Assembly: GCA_958296165.1 (NCBI GenBank)
Contig: OY282447.1
Location: 4,005,154-4,069,153, forward strand
Source of the DNA: an uncultured Pseudomonadales bacterium
Lineage (GTDB): Bacteria > Pseudomonadota > Gammaproteobacteria > Pseudomonadales > Azotimanducaceae
Length of the DNA: 64,000 bases
Direction of reading: 5' to 3'
The translations under genes were made by a program, and so were the position numbers. Under the pieces are notes generated by a model. It was not told the origin of the DNA. It saw nothing but the letters and a program-made list of their open reading frames with translations, and ran no database searches. Below, one piece after another: positions 17,889-26,642 of this stretch (the first letter of the stretch is position 1; each line of letters starts with the position of its first letter).

Positions 17889-18473
17889 ATGGGGGCTTGG
17901 TTCAACAGCCTTTCGGCGCTTGAGCAAACGCTCGTGGTGATCGCGGCGTTCTCGACCACGGTGTTCGCCATTCAAGTGGCGTTCACGCTCTTTGGCATTG
18001 GCGAGGTGGACGATGCGGACCCGGACCAAGGGGCCATCGCCGACGACGTCGGCAGCGGCGGCGGAATCCCGTTCGGAGACGTCTTCACCATCCGCAACGG
18101 CGTGTCGTTCTTGATGGGCTTGGGTTGGGGCGGCCTCATGGCGCACGATTGGGGCCTCACGCACACCGCCTTCGTGCTCTTGGCAGGCATGTTCGTCGGT
18201 GCCGTGTTCGTGGCCATCAACATCGGCCTGTTGGCCTTGATGTCCATGCTCAGACACGAAGGCAACCTGCAAGTGGAGAACGCCATCGGTCAATTCGGCA
18301 CCGTGACGCTGGCGGTGCCGGAGAGTCGCTCCGGCGTAGGCAAAGTCAGCGTCTCTGTGCAGGGGCGGCTGTTGGAGTGGCACGCCGTCACCGATGGCGG
18401 CGCCCTGGATCGCAACATGTCCGTCACCGTTGTGGGGCTGGCCGGCAGTCAGCTAGTCGTCGCCGGCAACTAG
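17889..18473 (+). CDS. YqiJ-like inner membrane protein with C-terminal OB-fold domain
   Basis: 194 residues from ATG 17889, behind GTGGAGGAATAGTC. Three hydrophobic helices are visible: TLVVIAAFSTTVFAIQVAF near residue 13, FLMGLGWGGLMAHDWGL near 75, and FVLLAGMFVGAVFVAINIGL near 95. The soluble C-terminal 60 residues (GQFGTVTLAVPESRSGVGKV ... VTVVGLAGSQLVV) have the beta-rich pattern of the NfeD/YqiJ OB domain. Such proteins are encoded beside flotillins and act with them in membrane microdomains. The flotillin gene starts 87 nt downstream, so the pair is very likely one operon. Confidence 0.8.
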   Translation: MGAWFNSLSALEQTLVVIAAFSTTVFAIQVAFTLFGIGEVDDADPDQGAIADDVGSGGGIPFGDVFTIRNGVSFLMGLGWGGLMAHDWGLTHTAFVLLAGMFVGAVFVAINIGLLALMSMLRHEGNLQVENAIGQFGTVTLAVPESRSGVGKVSVSVQGRLLEWHAVTDGGALDRNMSVTVVGLAGSQLVVAGN

Positions 18474-18560
18474 GCCGTCGCTGGCGTTGACGCCGGCATT
18501 CAAACAAACAACATCGAGCAGGCAAGTCAAGCAAGCAAGTCACGCAAAAAGGAGCTCACA

Positions 18561-19985
18561 ATGAACTTTTCGCCCACAATCATCGTCGCCGTCCTGCTGG
18601 CCGTGATCTTCATGGTCGCGGTGATCGCAGTCATTCGCCGTATCCGCACCTGTCCTTCAGACCGAGTCCTCGTCAAGTACGGTCAAGTCGGCGGCGACCG
18701 CATGGCCAAGCCCATCCACGGCGGCACGACCTTCGTCTGGCCAGTGATCCAGGGCTATCGGTATCTGGACCTCACGCCGATGACAGTGGACATCGACCTG
18801 CGCGGAGCGCTCTCCAAGCAAAACATCCGCGTCAACGTGCCCTCGCGCTTCACCTTCGGCATCGGCACGATTCCGGAGCTCATGAACAACGCTGCCGAAC
18901 GCCTCCTTTCGCTCGATGCCCGGCAAATCGAGGAAGCGGCGCGCGACATCATCTACGGCCAGCTGCGCGCCACCATCGCCATGATGGACATTGAAGAGAT
19001 CAATGGCGACCGTGAGAAGTTCGAGAGCCGCGTGCTCGAGAACATCGAATCCGAGCTCACCAAGATTGGTCTGCGCCTCATCAACGTGAACATCTCGGAC
19101 ATCACGGACGAATCGGGCTACATCGAGGCACTCGGCCAGCGCGCTGCGGCGGAAGCCATCAACAAGGCCAAGGTGCAAGTCGCTCAGCAGGAACGCGACG
19201 GCGCGGTGGGTTCCGCAGAGGCAGAGCGGGAGCAGCGCATCCGCGTCTCGGACGCCAACGCCAAGGCGGTGACCGGCGAGAACCAGGCGCGCGCAATGGA
19301 GGCAGCTTCGGAAGCGGACCTGCGTGAAGCCCAAGCGGAGGCCAAACGTCGCGGCGATGCGGCTGACTCCGTGAAGCACGCCGCCGCCGAGCAGGAGGGC
19401 TACGTTGCCGAACGCGAGGCGGAGGTCGCCCGCGCCGACCGCGACCGGGCGCGAGAGTACGCGAACATCGTGGTGCCGGCGGAGATCGAACGCGACCGCG
19501 TGCGTACCGAAGCCGAAGGCGAGAAACAAAAGGACGTGCTGGCCGGCGAGGCGGAAGGCGAGGCCGTGCGCGCCCGGCTGGCCGGAGAAGCGATGGGCCG
19601 CATGGAAATCCTCACCAAGATGGCCGATGGTTTCCGCGACATCGTCGCCGCCGCCGGCGGCGATGCGGACAAGGCCGCGCGGCTGATGATCGTCGACAAG
19701 CTGGAGAACGTCGCGCAGATTCAGGCCAGCGCCATCAGCAATATCGATTTCGAGAAGGTTGTGGTGTACGACGGCGGCAACGGCAACGCCGTGGGCAACT
19801 TCCTCGGCGGCTTGACCCAGGCGCTGCCGCCGTTCCACGAAGTGGCCAAGATGGCGGGCATCGAATTGCCGGAGTTCCTTGGCGAGATGGCGGAACGCGC
19901 CGGCAAGGCGGATGGCGATTCCAAGGCGGCGATTGCCGCGCCGGATGACAGCGGCTCGACGGAACCTGCCGAGCGCGGCGGGTAA
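18561..19985 (+). CDS. flotillin family protein (YqiK/FloT-like)
   Basis: 474 residues with a strong ribosome site (AAAAAGGAGCTCACA). An N-terminal membrane helix (IIVAVLLAVIFMVAVIAVI) is followed by CPSDRVLVKYGQVGG and the SPFH/band 7 domain to about residue 210. A long alanine- and glutamate-rich coiled coil follows (repeats such as EAEREQRIRVSDANAKAVTG and ADLREAQAEAKRRG). The C-terminus ends in a low-complexity acidic tail. Flotillins are integral inner-membrane scaffolds forming oligomeric microdomains. Length and order match YqiK/YuaG proteins, and the neighbouring YqiJ-like gene supports the call. Confidence 0.9.
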   Translation: MNFSPTIIVAVLLAVIFMVAVIAVIRRIRTCPSDRVLVKYGQVGGDRMAKPIHGGTTFVWPVIQGYRYLDLTPMTVDIDLRGALSKQNIRVNVPSRFTFGIGTIPELMNNAAERLLSLDARQIEEAARDIIYGQLRATIAMMDIEEINGDREKFESRVLENIESELTKIGLRLINVNISDITDESGYIEALGQRAAAEAINKAKVQVAQQERDGAVGSAEAEREQRIRVSDANAKAVTGENQARAMEAASEADLREAQAEAKRRGDAADSVKHAAAEQEGYVAEREAEVARADRDRAREYANIVVPAEIERDRVRTEAEGEKQKDVLAGEAEGEAVRARLAGEAMGRMEILTKMADGFRDIVAAAGGDADKAARLMIVDKLENVAQIQASAISNIDFEKVVVYDGGNGNAVGNFLGGLTQALPPFHEVAKMAGIELPEFLGEMAERAGKADGDSKAAIAAPDDSGSTEPAERGG

Positions 19986-20098
19986 AGCTCTTAGCGTATG
20001 GTACACGCATGGTGCCGAGCCCGGTGTAGGCGAGACCCAACACCGTGGCGGGCACCATCACACCGCCATGTGCAGCCGTGCGTGCCTAGCGGTGGACG

Positions 20099-21562
20099 CT
20101 ACCCCGCGAACACGTCCACAACCTTGCCATACAGCGTGTACGCCGCGAAGCCGATGTACATGATGGACGCCAACACCATGAAGAAGATGTTGATCCAGCC
20201 CGGGCGCGCAGACTTGGGCAGCCGGGTCAGATTCATATAGAGGATCACCGGCACGTAGACAGCCATGGCGAAGCCGCCGATGAGGGCGGCGATGAACAGG
20301 AAGTCGAGGCCGGCGATGTCGTACTTGCCAAAGAACCAGACGCTGAAAATCCCCACCACCATGGTGGTGGCTACCAGAATCACGTACCACTGCTCTAGCT
20401 TGAACCAACGCCCGAACTTGAAGTTGGTGTGCAGAAGGTCTGAGAAGATGCGGCTGCCGCCGTCGACGCCGCCGAGTTGGGTGCTGAAGAGCGCCGCCAT
20501 GCCGACGATCAAGAAGATGTAGCGGCCGGTGGTGCCCAGACTCTCTTCGAGGATCGAGGCGAGGTCCCATACCAGGCTGCCGCGGTCCGGCACCAAGCCG
20601 ATCGGGTGCAGGACGGCGAGTGCGCCGAAGATGAACAAGAACATCGTGAAGCTGCCGAGCAGCCAGAAAAAGAGCGTCTGATCCACAACCACATAGCGAA
20701 ACCAGTCTTTGAAGCGGCGCTGGTTCTCGGCTGTCTCGGTATACATGTAGCCGGTGTCCATCTCCTTGGTCTCGTGCTTGTGTACGGGGCTCATCAGCGA
20801 CGGCATCTTGGCACCCATGCCGATGTTCTTCTCGCGCAGGTAGTAGGCGTAGTACAGATTGCCGAGGCCCCCTGCCCCGGCGAAGACCACCGCGCCGAAG
20901 AAGCGGCTGAACGTGAGTTGCTCGCGCACGGTGCCGTCGTCCGCCATCACGTCCACGGGAAAGTCGGGGAAGTCGAAGAAGCTGATCACGCCATTCCACA
21001 TGGCGAGGAACACGTCTGCGGAACCGATCTCCCAGACGACGTAGATGAGGCCGCCGACGATGACCAGGATCAGAATGCCGATGCAGCGTTCAACAGCCGT
21101 ATAGATGACTTTGGGGCCGAACAGGATCACGGCGACCAAGGCGAAGACGATCGCCGTCCAGAGCCAGGGTGGGGTGTCGTGACCGGGGCCGAAGATGAGA
21201 TCGCGCAGCGCGATGCCGGTCTCCCGAGCCCAGCCGGGCAGGAACTTGCCGACGAAGATCATGAACACGAACATGTACACGAGGAACTTGAGCACCCTCG
21301 CCATGCCTGTGAACGGGCTCTCGCCGGTGACGATCGTCCAGCGGCCGATCTCGATGTTCACCCAGAGCTGCAAGAAGATGCCGATCGCTGCGGCCCAAAG
21401 CAGTTGGGCACCGACTACAGAGGTGATCCAAGGCCACATGATGAGCTCGCCTGAGCCAATCGCGAGGCCAGCCATCACGATGCCAGGGCCCATCATCTTG
21501 TAGAGCGGCGCCTTGCGAGCGGGCAGATCGGCTTCTTTGAAAGGCGGTATGGGCAGGGGCAT
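20099..21562 (-). CDS. NRAMP-family-like membrane transporter
   Basis: About 487 residues with 11-12 hydrophobic helices. The N-terminal MMGPGIVMAGLAIGSGELIMWPW aligns with helix 1 of NRAMP divalent-metal transporters, but the canonical metal-binding DPGN there is replaced by GSGE. The helix 6 region reads FFGAVVFAGAGGLGNLYYAYYLRE, again without the usual MPHN. This fits the NRAMP-related subgroup of uncertain substrate, so manganese or iron transport should not be assumed. I chose ATG 21562 (MPLPIPPFKEAD); an earlier ATG at 21688 adds an unconserved leader. The gene stands alone between convergent flotillin and divergent mazE. Confidence 0.8.
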   Translation of the reverse strand: MPLPIPPFKEADLPARKAPLYKMMGPGIVMAGLAIGSGELIMWPWITSVVGAQLLWAAAIGIFLQLWVNIEIGRWTIVTGESPFTGMARVLKFLVYMFVFMIFVGKFLPGWARETGIALRDLIFGPGHDTPPWLWTAIVFALVAVILFGPKVIYTAVERCIGILILVIVGGLIYVVWEIGSADVFLAMWNGVISFFDFPDFPVDVMADDGTVREQLTFSRFFGAVVFAGAGGLGNLYYAYYLREKNIGMGAKMPSLMSPVHKHETKEMDTGYMYTETAENQRRFKDWFRYVVVDQTLFFWLLGSFTMFLFIFGALAVLHPIGLVPDRGSLVWDLASILEESLGTTGRYIFLIVGMAALFSTQLGGVDGGSRIFSDLLHTNFKFGRWFKLEQWYVILVATTMVVGIFSVWFFGKYDIAGLDFLFIAALIGGFAMAVYVPVILYMNLTRLPKSARPGWINIFFMVLASIMYIGFAAYTLYGKVVDVFAG

Positions 21563-21682
21563 GGTTGGTCGTTCTTCGTTGGCGGGGCTCGGCACGATCA
21601 TACAACCGGCAGCGGCCGATAACGCGCATGACGTCGGACGCCGTTGCTCGGTACGCCCAAGCTGGCCATCGGATGCGCCTGC

Positions 21683-21804
21683 GATCAAAACTCCATCAAA
21701 TGTTGGTTACCTTCGTAACAGATTGTTTTACGAGCGTTTTTTCGTAGAACGGGTCGCCAAGAGGGGCCAATATGGGCGCTTGGATCAAAACCTCGTCAAA
21801 TCTT
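21683..21804. repeat. pair of 22-bp direct repeats in a long intergenic region
   Basis: GATCAAAACTCCATCAAATG plus TT (21683-21704) recurs exactly 100 bp later as GATCAAAACCTCGTCAAATC plus TT (21783-21804), with 4 mismatches. Between them is a short AT-rich inverted repeat (CGTAA...TTACG, about 21715-21735). The 21563-21963 gap carries no credible gene. The repeats may be regulatory for the NRAMP-like gene, or debris; I cannot tell. Confidence 0.45.
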
Positions 21805-21963
21805 TCCACGGGTTTGCACCGCTGCATCTACGCCCAAAACGGCACATAGCCGGGCGAGTTCGGCAAGCGCCCGTGTCCCGCTGCGGCAATCGCCTTGTCG
21901 ACACCGGTGCACTGTCAGAACGGCCTGGATCGCAGTCAGGCCTCCACACTATCGCATGGCACG

Positions 21964-21994
21964 TTGACAGCGCTGACACAGCCACTACTGTGTC
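21964..21994 (+). promoter_or_regulatory. putative mazEF promoter and palindromic operator
   Basis: A TTGACA box at 21964-21969 is followed by the palindrome GACACAG (21975-21981) and CTGTGTC (21988-21994), 28 nt before the mazE ATG. MazE-type antitoxins bind palindromes in their own promoters, so autoregulation is the expected use. The -10 element is not clear. Confidence 0.45.
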
Positions 21995-22021
21995 TAACTC
22001 GTATTGTCAGGACGCACATCG

Positions 22022-22264
22022 ATGGAGGCACAGATCAAGAAGTGGGGCAACAGCTTGGCCCTCCGTATCCCCAAGTCTGTCGCCAAGCAGTTGGCCTTGG
22101 AGGTGGACTGCCCCGTTGGGCTCGCCTGCGAGGGCGCAGTTCTGACGGTTCGTCCGCTCAATCGCCGCGGCCTGCGCTTGAGCGATCTGCTTCAGCGGGT
22201 CTCCGAGACCAATCGGCATGGAGAGGTACAAACCGGCGCGGCGCGTGGCGAGGAAGCGTGGTGA
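22022..22264 (+). CDS. mazE: MazE-like antitoxin (AbrB/SpoVT fold)
   Basis: 80 residues from ATG 22022: MEAQIKKWGNSLALRIPKSV with the swapped-hairpin AbrB/MazE N-terminus, then LTVRPLNRRGLRLSDLL and the toxin-binding tail ETNRHGEVQTGAARGEEAW. The protein would bind DNA as a dimer and neutralise MazF. Its stop overlaps the expected mazF start (GTG 22261), the usual translational coupling. The antitoxin is intact although the toxin gene is broken by point insertions and by an insertion sequence, so it is now likely an orphan DNA-binding protein. Confidence 0.9.
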   Translation: MEAQIKKWGNSLALRIPKSVAKQLALEVDCPVGLACEGAVLTVRPLNRRGLRLSDLLQRVSETNRHGEVQTGAARGEEAW

Positions 22265-22418
22265 GTTCCGCTGCGTGGTCCCCCCCGACGCGGCGACGCG
22301 GTGTGGATTGACCCTCGATCCACAGGCGGGCAGCGAACAAGCAGGACGGCGTCCCGCGCTTGTGGTGTCGCCCAGTGCCTACAACGGCAAAGTCGGCCTT
22401 GCGCTGCTCTGCCCCATC

Positions 22419-24488
22419 CAGGGCCATCCTGAAGTTAGCAGCAAGTCATTGAGGCGGCAGGGGAATCAAGCCGTACTGGACATTCTCGGTTGGATGGATC
22501 AGGATGGGCGCATCGTGGCGGTGGGCGAGGCGTCGTGGGAAGGTCAAGCGCGGGCGGGGTGAAGCTGTCGGAAGTGTCGGTGCGTCCGGTGGTCGGCGGC
22601 GCGGAGCGGGCGGAATGGGACCGTCTGATGGAGAGTCACCACTATCTGGGGTTTCGGTGTCTGTTCGGGGGCGGGGTTCGGCACGTCGCGGCGACGGCGG
22701 ACGGGCGCTGGCTGGCGCTGGTCGGCTGGCAGTCCGGGGCGTTCAAGGTGAAGGCGCGCGACGCCTGGATCGGCTGGACGCCGGAGCAGCAGTTCCGGCG
22801 TCTGCGGCTGGTGGCGAACAACACGCGCTTTCTGATTCTGCCGGGCGCGCGGGCGCCGCAGCTGGCGTCGCGGGTGCTGTCGCTGTCGCTGCGGCGTCTG
22901 TCGTCGGACATGGAGGCGGCGCTGGGGCATCCGGCGCTGGTGGCGGAGACGTTCGTGGATCCGTCGCGCTTCGAGGGGACGTGCTACCGGGCGTCGAACT
23001 GGGTCGAGCTGGGCGAGACGCGGGGCTACGCGAGGTCGCGCGGCGAGTGGGTGGCGCACGGGCAGCCGAAGCGGGTGTTCGCGTATCCGCTGCGGCGCGG
23101 CGCGCGGGAGGCGCTGCGCGGGCTGGACGAGCCGGCGCCGCTGCCGGCGTCGTCGCCGCCCGAGCCGCCGTCGGACGCGCGGCTGCGCAGCCTGTGCGAC
23201 TTTCTGCGCCAGGCGCCGGAGCATCGCGGGCGGCGCGGCCTGCGGCATTCGCTGGCGACGGTGCTGGCGCTGTCCGTGGCCGCGAAGCTGGCGGGGGCGC
23301 AGGGGCCGACGGCGATCGCCGAGTTCGCGGCGCGGCTGACGCAGCGCCAGCTGGGGGCGGTTCGGTCGTTCCGCAGCCCGGCCACCGGACGGCTCGTGGC
23401 GCCGTCCAAGTCCTGCGTCCACCGCGTGCTGTCGGAACTCGACCCCGACGCCCTGGACGACGCCGCGCGGCGCTTCGCCGCGGCCGGGCGGCCCGCCGGC
23501 GGCGCGCTCGCGGTGGACGGCAAGTCGGCGCCGCTGAACCGTCCCGGCGGCCCCGACCCGGACCGCATGTTCGTCGCCGCGGTCGAGCACGGCAGCGGCG
23601 TGGCGCCGGCCAGGTCGCCTCCGACAGCGCCGGCGGCGAGATCGAAGGCGCCCGCCGGCTGCTGCGCGGGATCGGCGTCGCCGGCCGCGTCGTGACCCTC
23701 GACGCGCTGCATGGCTGCCCGAACACCGCCCGGCTGATCGCCGACGGCGGCGGCGACTGCGTCGTGCCGATCAAGGACAACCACCCGACGCTGCTCGACG
23801 ACCTGCGCCTCTTCGACTGGAACGGCGCCCCGTCCCGCCGCGCCGTCGACAAGGGCCACGGACGGCTCGAGGAACGCGTCTGCGCCGTCGTGCCCCTCGA
23901 CGGCGTGCCCGACGACGTCGCGGCGCTGCCCGGGCGCCGCCAGGCGTTCCGCATCGTTCGGCGCCGCACCGTCCTCAAGTCCGGCAGAACCTCCAGGGAA
24001 ACCGTCCACGGCCTGACCTCGCTCGCCCCGAAGCGTGCTGGCGCTTCCGAGATCCTCGCCCTCAACCGCGGACACTGGGAGATCGAGAACCGCGTCCACT
24101 ACGTCCGCGACTTCTCCTTCGACGAGGATCGCTCCCGCATCCGCGCCGGCAGGCTGCCCCGCAACCTCGCCTGCCTCTCCAACGCCGCCATCTCGATCGT
24201 CCGCATGCGCGGGCGCTTCCGGCGCCAGCCCCAGGCGCACCGCCACTACGCCGCCCGGCAGGCCGACGCCCTGCGCGAAGTGCTCGCCCCGGCCTTCTGA
24301 CCCCGCCCCGCCGAAGAACGGCGGCACGCGCCGAGCCGCCCCGCGGCCGCCTCCCGGCCAGCGGCAGAAAAAGAGCCCCGGCGACTCTGAAAACCGCCCT
24401 CCCGTCCGACTCCGAGCCAGTCGAATCCCCATCCCGGCAACCAGCCCGACCCGAACGCGCGTCAAGCGCTAACTTCGGGATGGCCCTG
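22419..24488 (+). mobile_element. ISAs1-family insertion sequence (2070 bp) with terminal inverted repeats
   Basis: The left end CAGGGCCATCCTGAAGTTAG (22419-22438) and the right end CTAACTTCGGGATGGCCCTG (24469-24488) are 20-bp inverted repeats with one mismatch. The element is flanked by an exact 10-bp target duplication, CTGCCCCATC, at 22409-22418 and 24489-24498. Terminal sequence and duplication length suit the ISAs1 family. It sits inside mazF in the same orientation and carries one frameshifted transposase gene that also has an N-terminal DruA-type domain. Confidence 0.9.
22559..24300 (+). pseudogene. ISAs1-type transposase with N-terminal DUF4338 (DruA-like) domain, frameshifted
   Basis: From GTG 22559 one frame runs to about 23605. 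Residues 5-190 resemble DUF4338/DruA (MESHHYLGFRCLFGGGVRHV, WIGWTPEQQFRRL, NNTRFLILPG, ETFVDPSRFEGTCYRASNW). Next comes the ISAs1 H-repeat region (GRRGLRHSLATVLALSVAA ... LAVDGKSAPLN). A shift near 23604-23610 moves the DDE part to a second frame: AGQVASDSAGGEIEGARRLL, TLDALHGC, VPIKDNHPTLLDDLRLF and NRGHWEIENRVHYVRDFSF. Both halves belong to one roughly 580-residue enzyme. Programmed frameshifting is not known to me for ISAs1, so I read it as an inactivating indel or a consensus error. Confidence 0.8.
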
Positions 24489-24946
24489 CTGCCCCATCAC
24501 AAGCCGTGTGAAGGGCTACCCCTTTGAGGTCACAATCCCAGACGGTCTGGAGGTGACAGGCGTGGTCTTGGCAGATCAGATCAAAAGTCTGGATTGGCGG
24601 CGACGCGATGCGATGTTCATTAGCGCATTGCCCGCGGTGACGGTGGATGCGGTGCTGGAGAAGGTCCTGCTGCTCTTGGCGTGAGCCCGAGGCCATGTCG
24701 CGGAACCATCTCGGCGGCGCGGACAATCTGAAACCATAAAGAGCTCATCCAGCGACATAACCGCCGCCAGCCGAACGACTGCTATGTTGGCAAGGTCGGA
24801 TCGTGGCGCCTTGGTCCGAGGCGTCGCTCCAAAAGTCGTCGGTCCCGACACGCTGCTCGAAGGGTTGATGGTCACTCAGTAGTCGGCGCGAGCGCCTCGG
24901 ACAGGATGCGTGGCTGCGCGGAGAACCGCGCTAGCCACTGCGTGCA

Positions 24947-26584
24947 TCATGTTTTGACGTCGCCCTTGCGCTCAGCCGTTACCTCGAACTCGAAGCCGCC
25001 ACTGGTGCATTCGCCGCTTAGGCGGTCGCCGGCAATTCTGCCGTCGAACTCGACGTCTACCTCCGTTTCGCCCTTGTACATGATGAACACGAACCGGACT
25101 CGGTCTGCGTCGATGCGAACGTCGCGGATCTTCGAGACCTCGCCGAAAGCCTTGAACTCCACTTCTCCGGACAAGTCAGGACGCACCGTAAGCATAGGTT
25201 CGCCCCAGCCGAGGTTGAGTTTCCATCTTCCGGGCAGCTTGCTGTTGGTTGTCGCGGCAGCGGCAGCCTTGGCCGGTTCCGGCGCTGGCGGAGCGAGCAT
25301 GTCCATGGCAACGCGATAGGTGCGTTCCGACAACTCCGAGATGCGGTTGTCGTTGCAGTCCCGCACGCACGACAGGAGCCGGTCGCCAAGCACGCCCGTC
25401 CACTTCTGCGGCAACGCCGCAGCGCCGAACTTCGCGCCCAGGATCGAGCCTACCGTGGCGCCGTTGCAGTCCGTGTCCCAACCGCCGCGCACGGTGGCCA
25501 CGATGCCCGCCTCGTAGTCCTCGGCGCCGAACGCGAGCCCCATCACCACGAGCGCGGCGTTGTTGATCGTGTGGACGCCGTGGTAGTGGCCGTACTTTTC
25601 GTGGATGCGATCCCAAACTGCCTCCCAATTGGACCCCTCCTGGCACCACGCCAACGTGTCGCGCACCGCTTCGGCCAGGCGGCAGCGGGCGGGTATCTCG
25701 GTGAGGCCGATGCGCACGATCTCGTCTATGTCGCTCACCACGAATGTGGCCGCCAGCATAGCGGCGACGAACATCTCGCCGTAGATGCCGTTCTTGACGT
25801 GCGAGATGCTGGCATCCCGGTACGCCAGTTCCGCCGCCTTCTCCGGCCAGCCCGGCGCTACCCAACCGAACACGTCGGCGCGGATCTGCGCACCGATCCA
25901 CTCTCTATACGGATTGCGCCATTCAGCGCTCTCCGGCGGCCAGCGCCCGTTGACGAAGTTGCGATAGGCGGCCGACTCCGCCGTGTACACAAAGTGGAAC
26001 GGCATGCGGCCGAGCCAGGTGTTGGCCATGTTGCGCGCAGTGAGTTCCGCGCCTTTGGCTTCCAGCGTGAGCAGGCCGAGAATGGGGTAATCCATGTCGT
26101 CGTCGCGGGCCATGCACTCGATGTTGCCGCGCGTGCTGGTCTTCAGCCGCGGCGAAATCGCGCCTTCCTTGAACGGTATGTAGTCGTCGAGCGGCAGCGC
26201 ATCCGTCGATTCGAGATACGCATCGATCCGCTTGCGCGGCCAGCCCTCCACGGGCTTGCCAAGCGAGCAGCCGGCCGCACGGCCCAGCCACGCGCCGTGG
26301 ATCCGATCGCGGATCGCATTGCTGCTGAGATCCAATGCCATGCGGCGAGGGCCATCCGGCCGCAGCGCTTGGATTGCGTCGAGCGCGGAGGGCTCCTCAA
26401 AGGGGAAAGACGCCGCCGGCTGCAATGCGTCGAGCTCGTCGTAGAGCGTGTCGAACAACGCTTCCGAGCTGTCGTCGTCCGCCAGAGCGGCGGCTATGCG
26501 CGGCTCGATGCTAGATGTGTCGCAGCCTTCTTCGCGGCGCTGAACTAGCTCCGTTCGGATGAGCTGTCGTGCTAGGTTTGCCAA
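24947..26584 (-). CDS. ADP-ribosylglycohydrolase family protein with C-terminal beta domain
   Basis: 545 residues from a TTG start at 26584, behind TGAGGAGAAAATC. The fold is signalled by IHGAWLGRAAGCSLGKPVEGW, the acidic metal motif ARDDDMDYPILGLLTLE and the C-terminal WDTDCNGATVGSILGAKFG, which together bind two magnesium ions. The family removes ADP-ribose from proteins or hydrolyses ADP-ribosylated small molecules. The extra C-terminal 110 residues (after about 430) look like a beta-sandwich (KFGRWKLNLGWG-like, VRFVFIMYKGETEVDVEFDG) with no catalytic motif. It follows the PhyH gene by 58 nt on the same strand and is probably cotranscribed with it. Confidence 0.88.
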   Translation of the reverse strand: MANLARQLIRTELVQRREEGCDTSSIEPRIAAALADDDSSEALFDTLYDELDALQPAASFPFEEPSALDAIQALRPDGPRRMALDLSSNAIRDRIHGAWLGRAAGCSLGKPVEGWPRKRIDAYLESTDALPLDDYIPFKEGAISPRLKTSTRGNIECMARDDDMDYPILGLLTLEAKGAELTARNMANTWLGRMPFHFVYTAESAAYRNFVNGRWPPESAEWRNPYREWIGAQIRADVFGWVAPGWPEKAAELAYRDASISHVKNGIYGEMFVAAMLAATFVVSDIDEIVRIGLTEIPARCRLAEAVRDTLAWCQEGSNWEAVWDRIHEKYGHYHGVHTINNAALVVMGLAFGAEDYEAGIVATVRGGWDTDCNGATVGSILGAKFGAAALPQKWTGVLGDRLLSCVRDCNDNRISELSERTYRVAMDMLAPPAPEPAKAAAAATTNSKLPGRWKLNLGWGEPMLTVRPDLSGEVEFKAFGEVSKIRDVRIDADRVRFVFIMYKGETEVDVEFDGRIAGDRLSGECTSGGFEFEVTAERKGDVKT

Positions 26585-26595
26585 GATTTTCTCCT

Positions 26596-26631
26596 CAATT
26601 TGGCCAATTTGGCCGATTTGGCCGGGATTGC
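26596..26631. repeat. 9-bp tandem repeat in the PhyH-ADP-ribosylglycohydrolase spacer
   Basis: CAATTTGGC (26596-26604), CAATTTGGC (26605-26613), CGATTTGGC (26614-26622) and a degenerate CGGGATTGC form about four units directly upstream of the ribosome site of the ADP-ribosylglycohydrolase gene. Each unit holds a TTTGG core. It may be a slippage-prone spacer. Confidence 0.65.
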
Positions 26632-26642
26632 CCCGAATTGTC

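Larger units (their letters stand above)
22261..24684 (+). pseudogene. mazF: mazF toxin gene, frameshifted and split by an ISAs1-family element
   Basis: The 5' part (22261-22418) encodes RRGDAVWID and then, in another frame, LDPQAGSEQAGRRPALVV followed by SPSAYNGKVGLALLCPI. The 3' part resumes after the element at 24489 with CPITSRVKGYPFEVTIPDG ... VVLADQIKSLDWRRRDA and ends at TGA 24684. Removing the element and one copy of its 10-bp target repeat rejoins the reading frame at LLCPITS. In the 5' part, the frame is correct only if one C is dropped from a run of seven (22280-22286) and one from GACCCTCG (about 22310), so the gene carries two single-base insertions besides the transposon. Loss of the toxin is the consequence. 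Confidence 0.85.

Noticed and set aside
23600-23612. Programmed ribosomal frameshift in the ISAs1 transposase
   Set aside because: There is no slippery heptamer at the junction and the family is not known to me to use frameshifting; an indel is simpler.
22504-24300. Uninterrupted 598-codon frame through the ISAs1 element
   Set aside because: Its first 360 codons are an arginine-alanine-glycine-rich shadow of the DruA-like frame; only the part after about 23610 is real transposase.
24360-24470. tRNA-like segment (CCAGTCGAATCCCCATCCC)
   Set aside because: It resembles a T-loop, but no matching acceptor or anticodon stems could be built; it is the non-coding right arm of the ISAs1 element.
24685-24946. 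Small gene between mazF and the ADP-ribosylglycohydrolase
   Set aside because: Short frames exist on both strands, but none has a ribosome site with a recognisable family.
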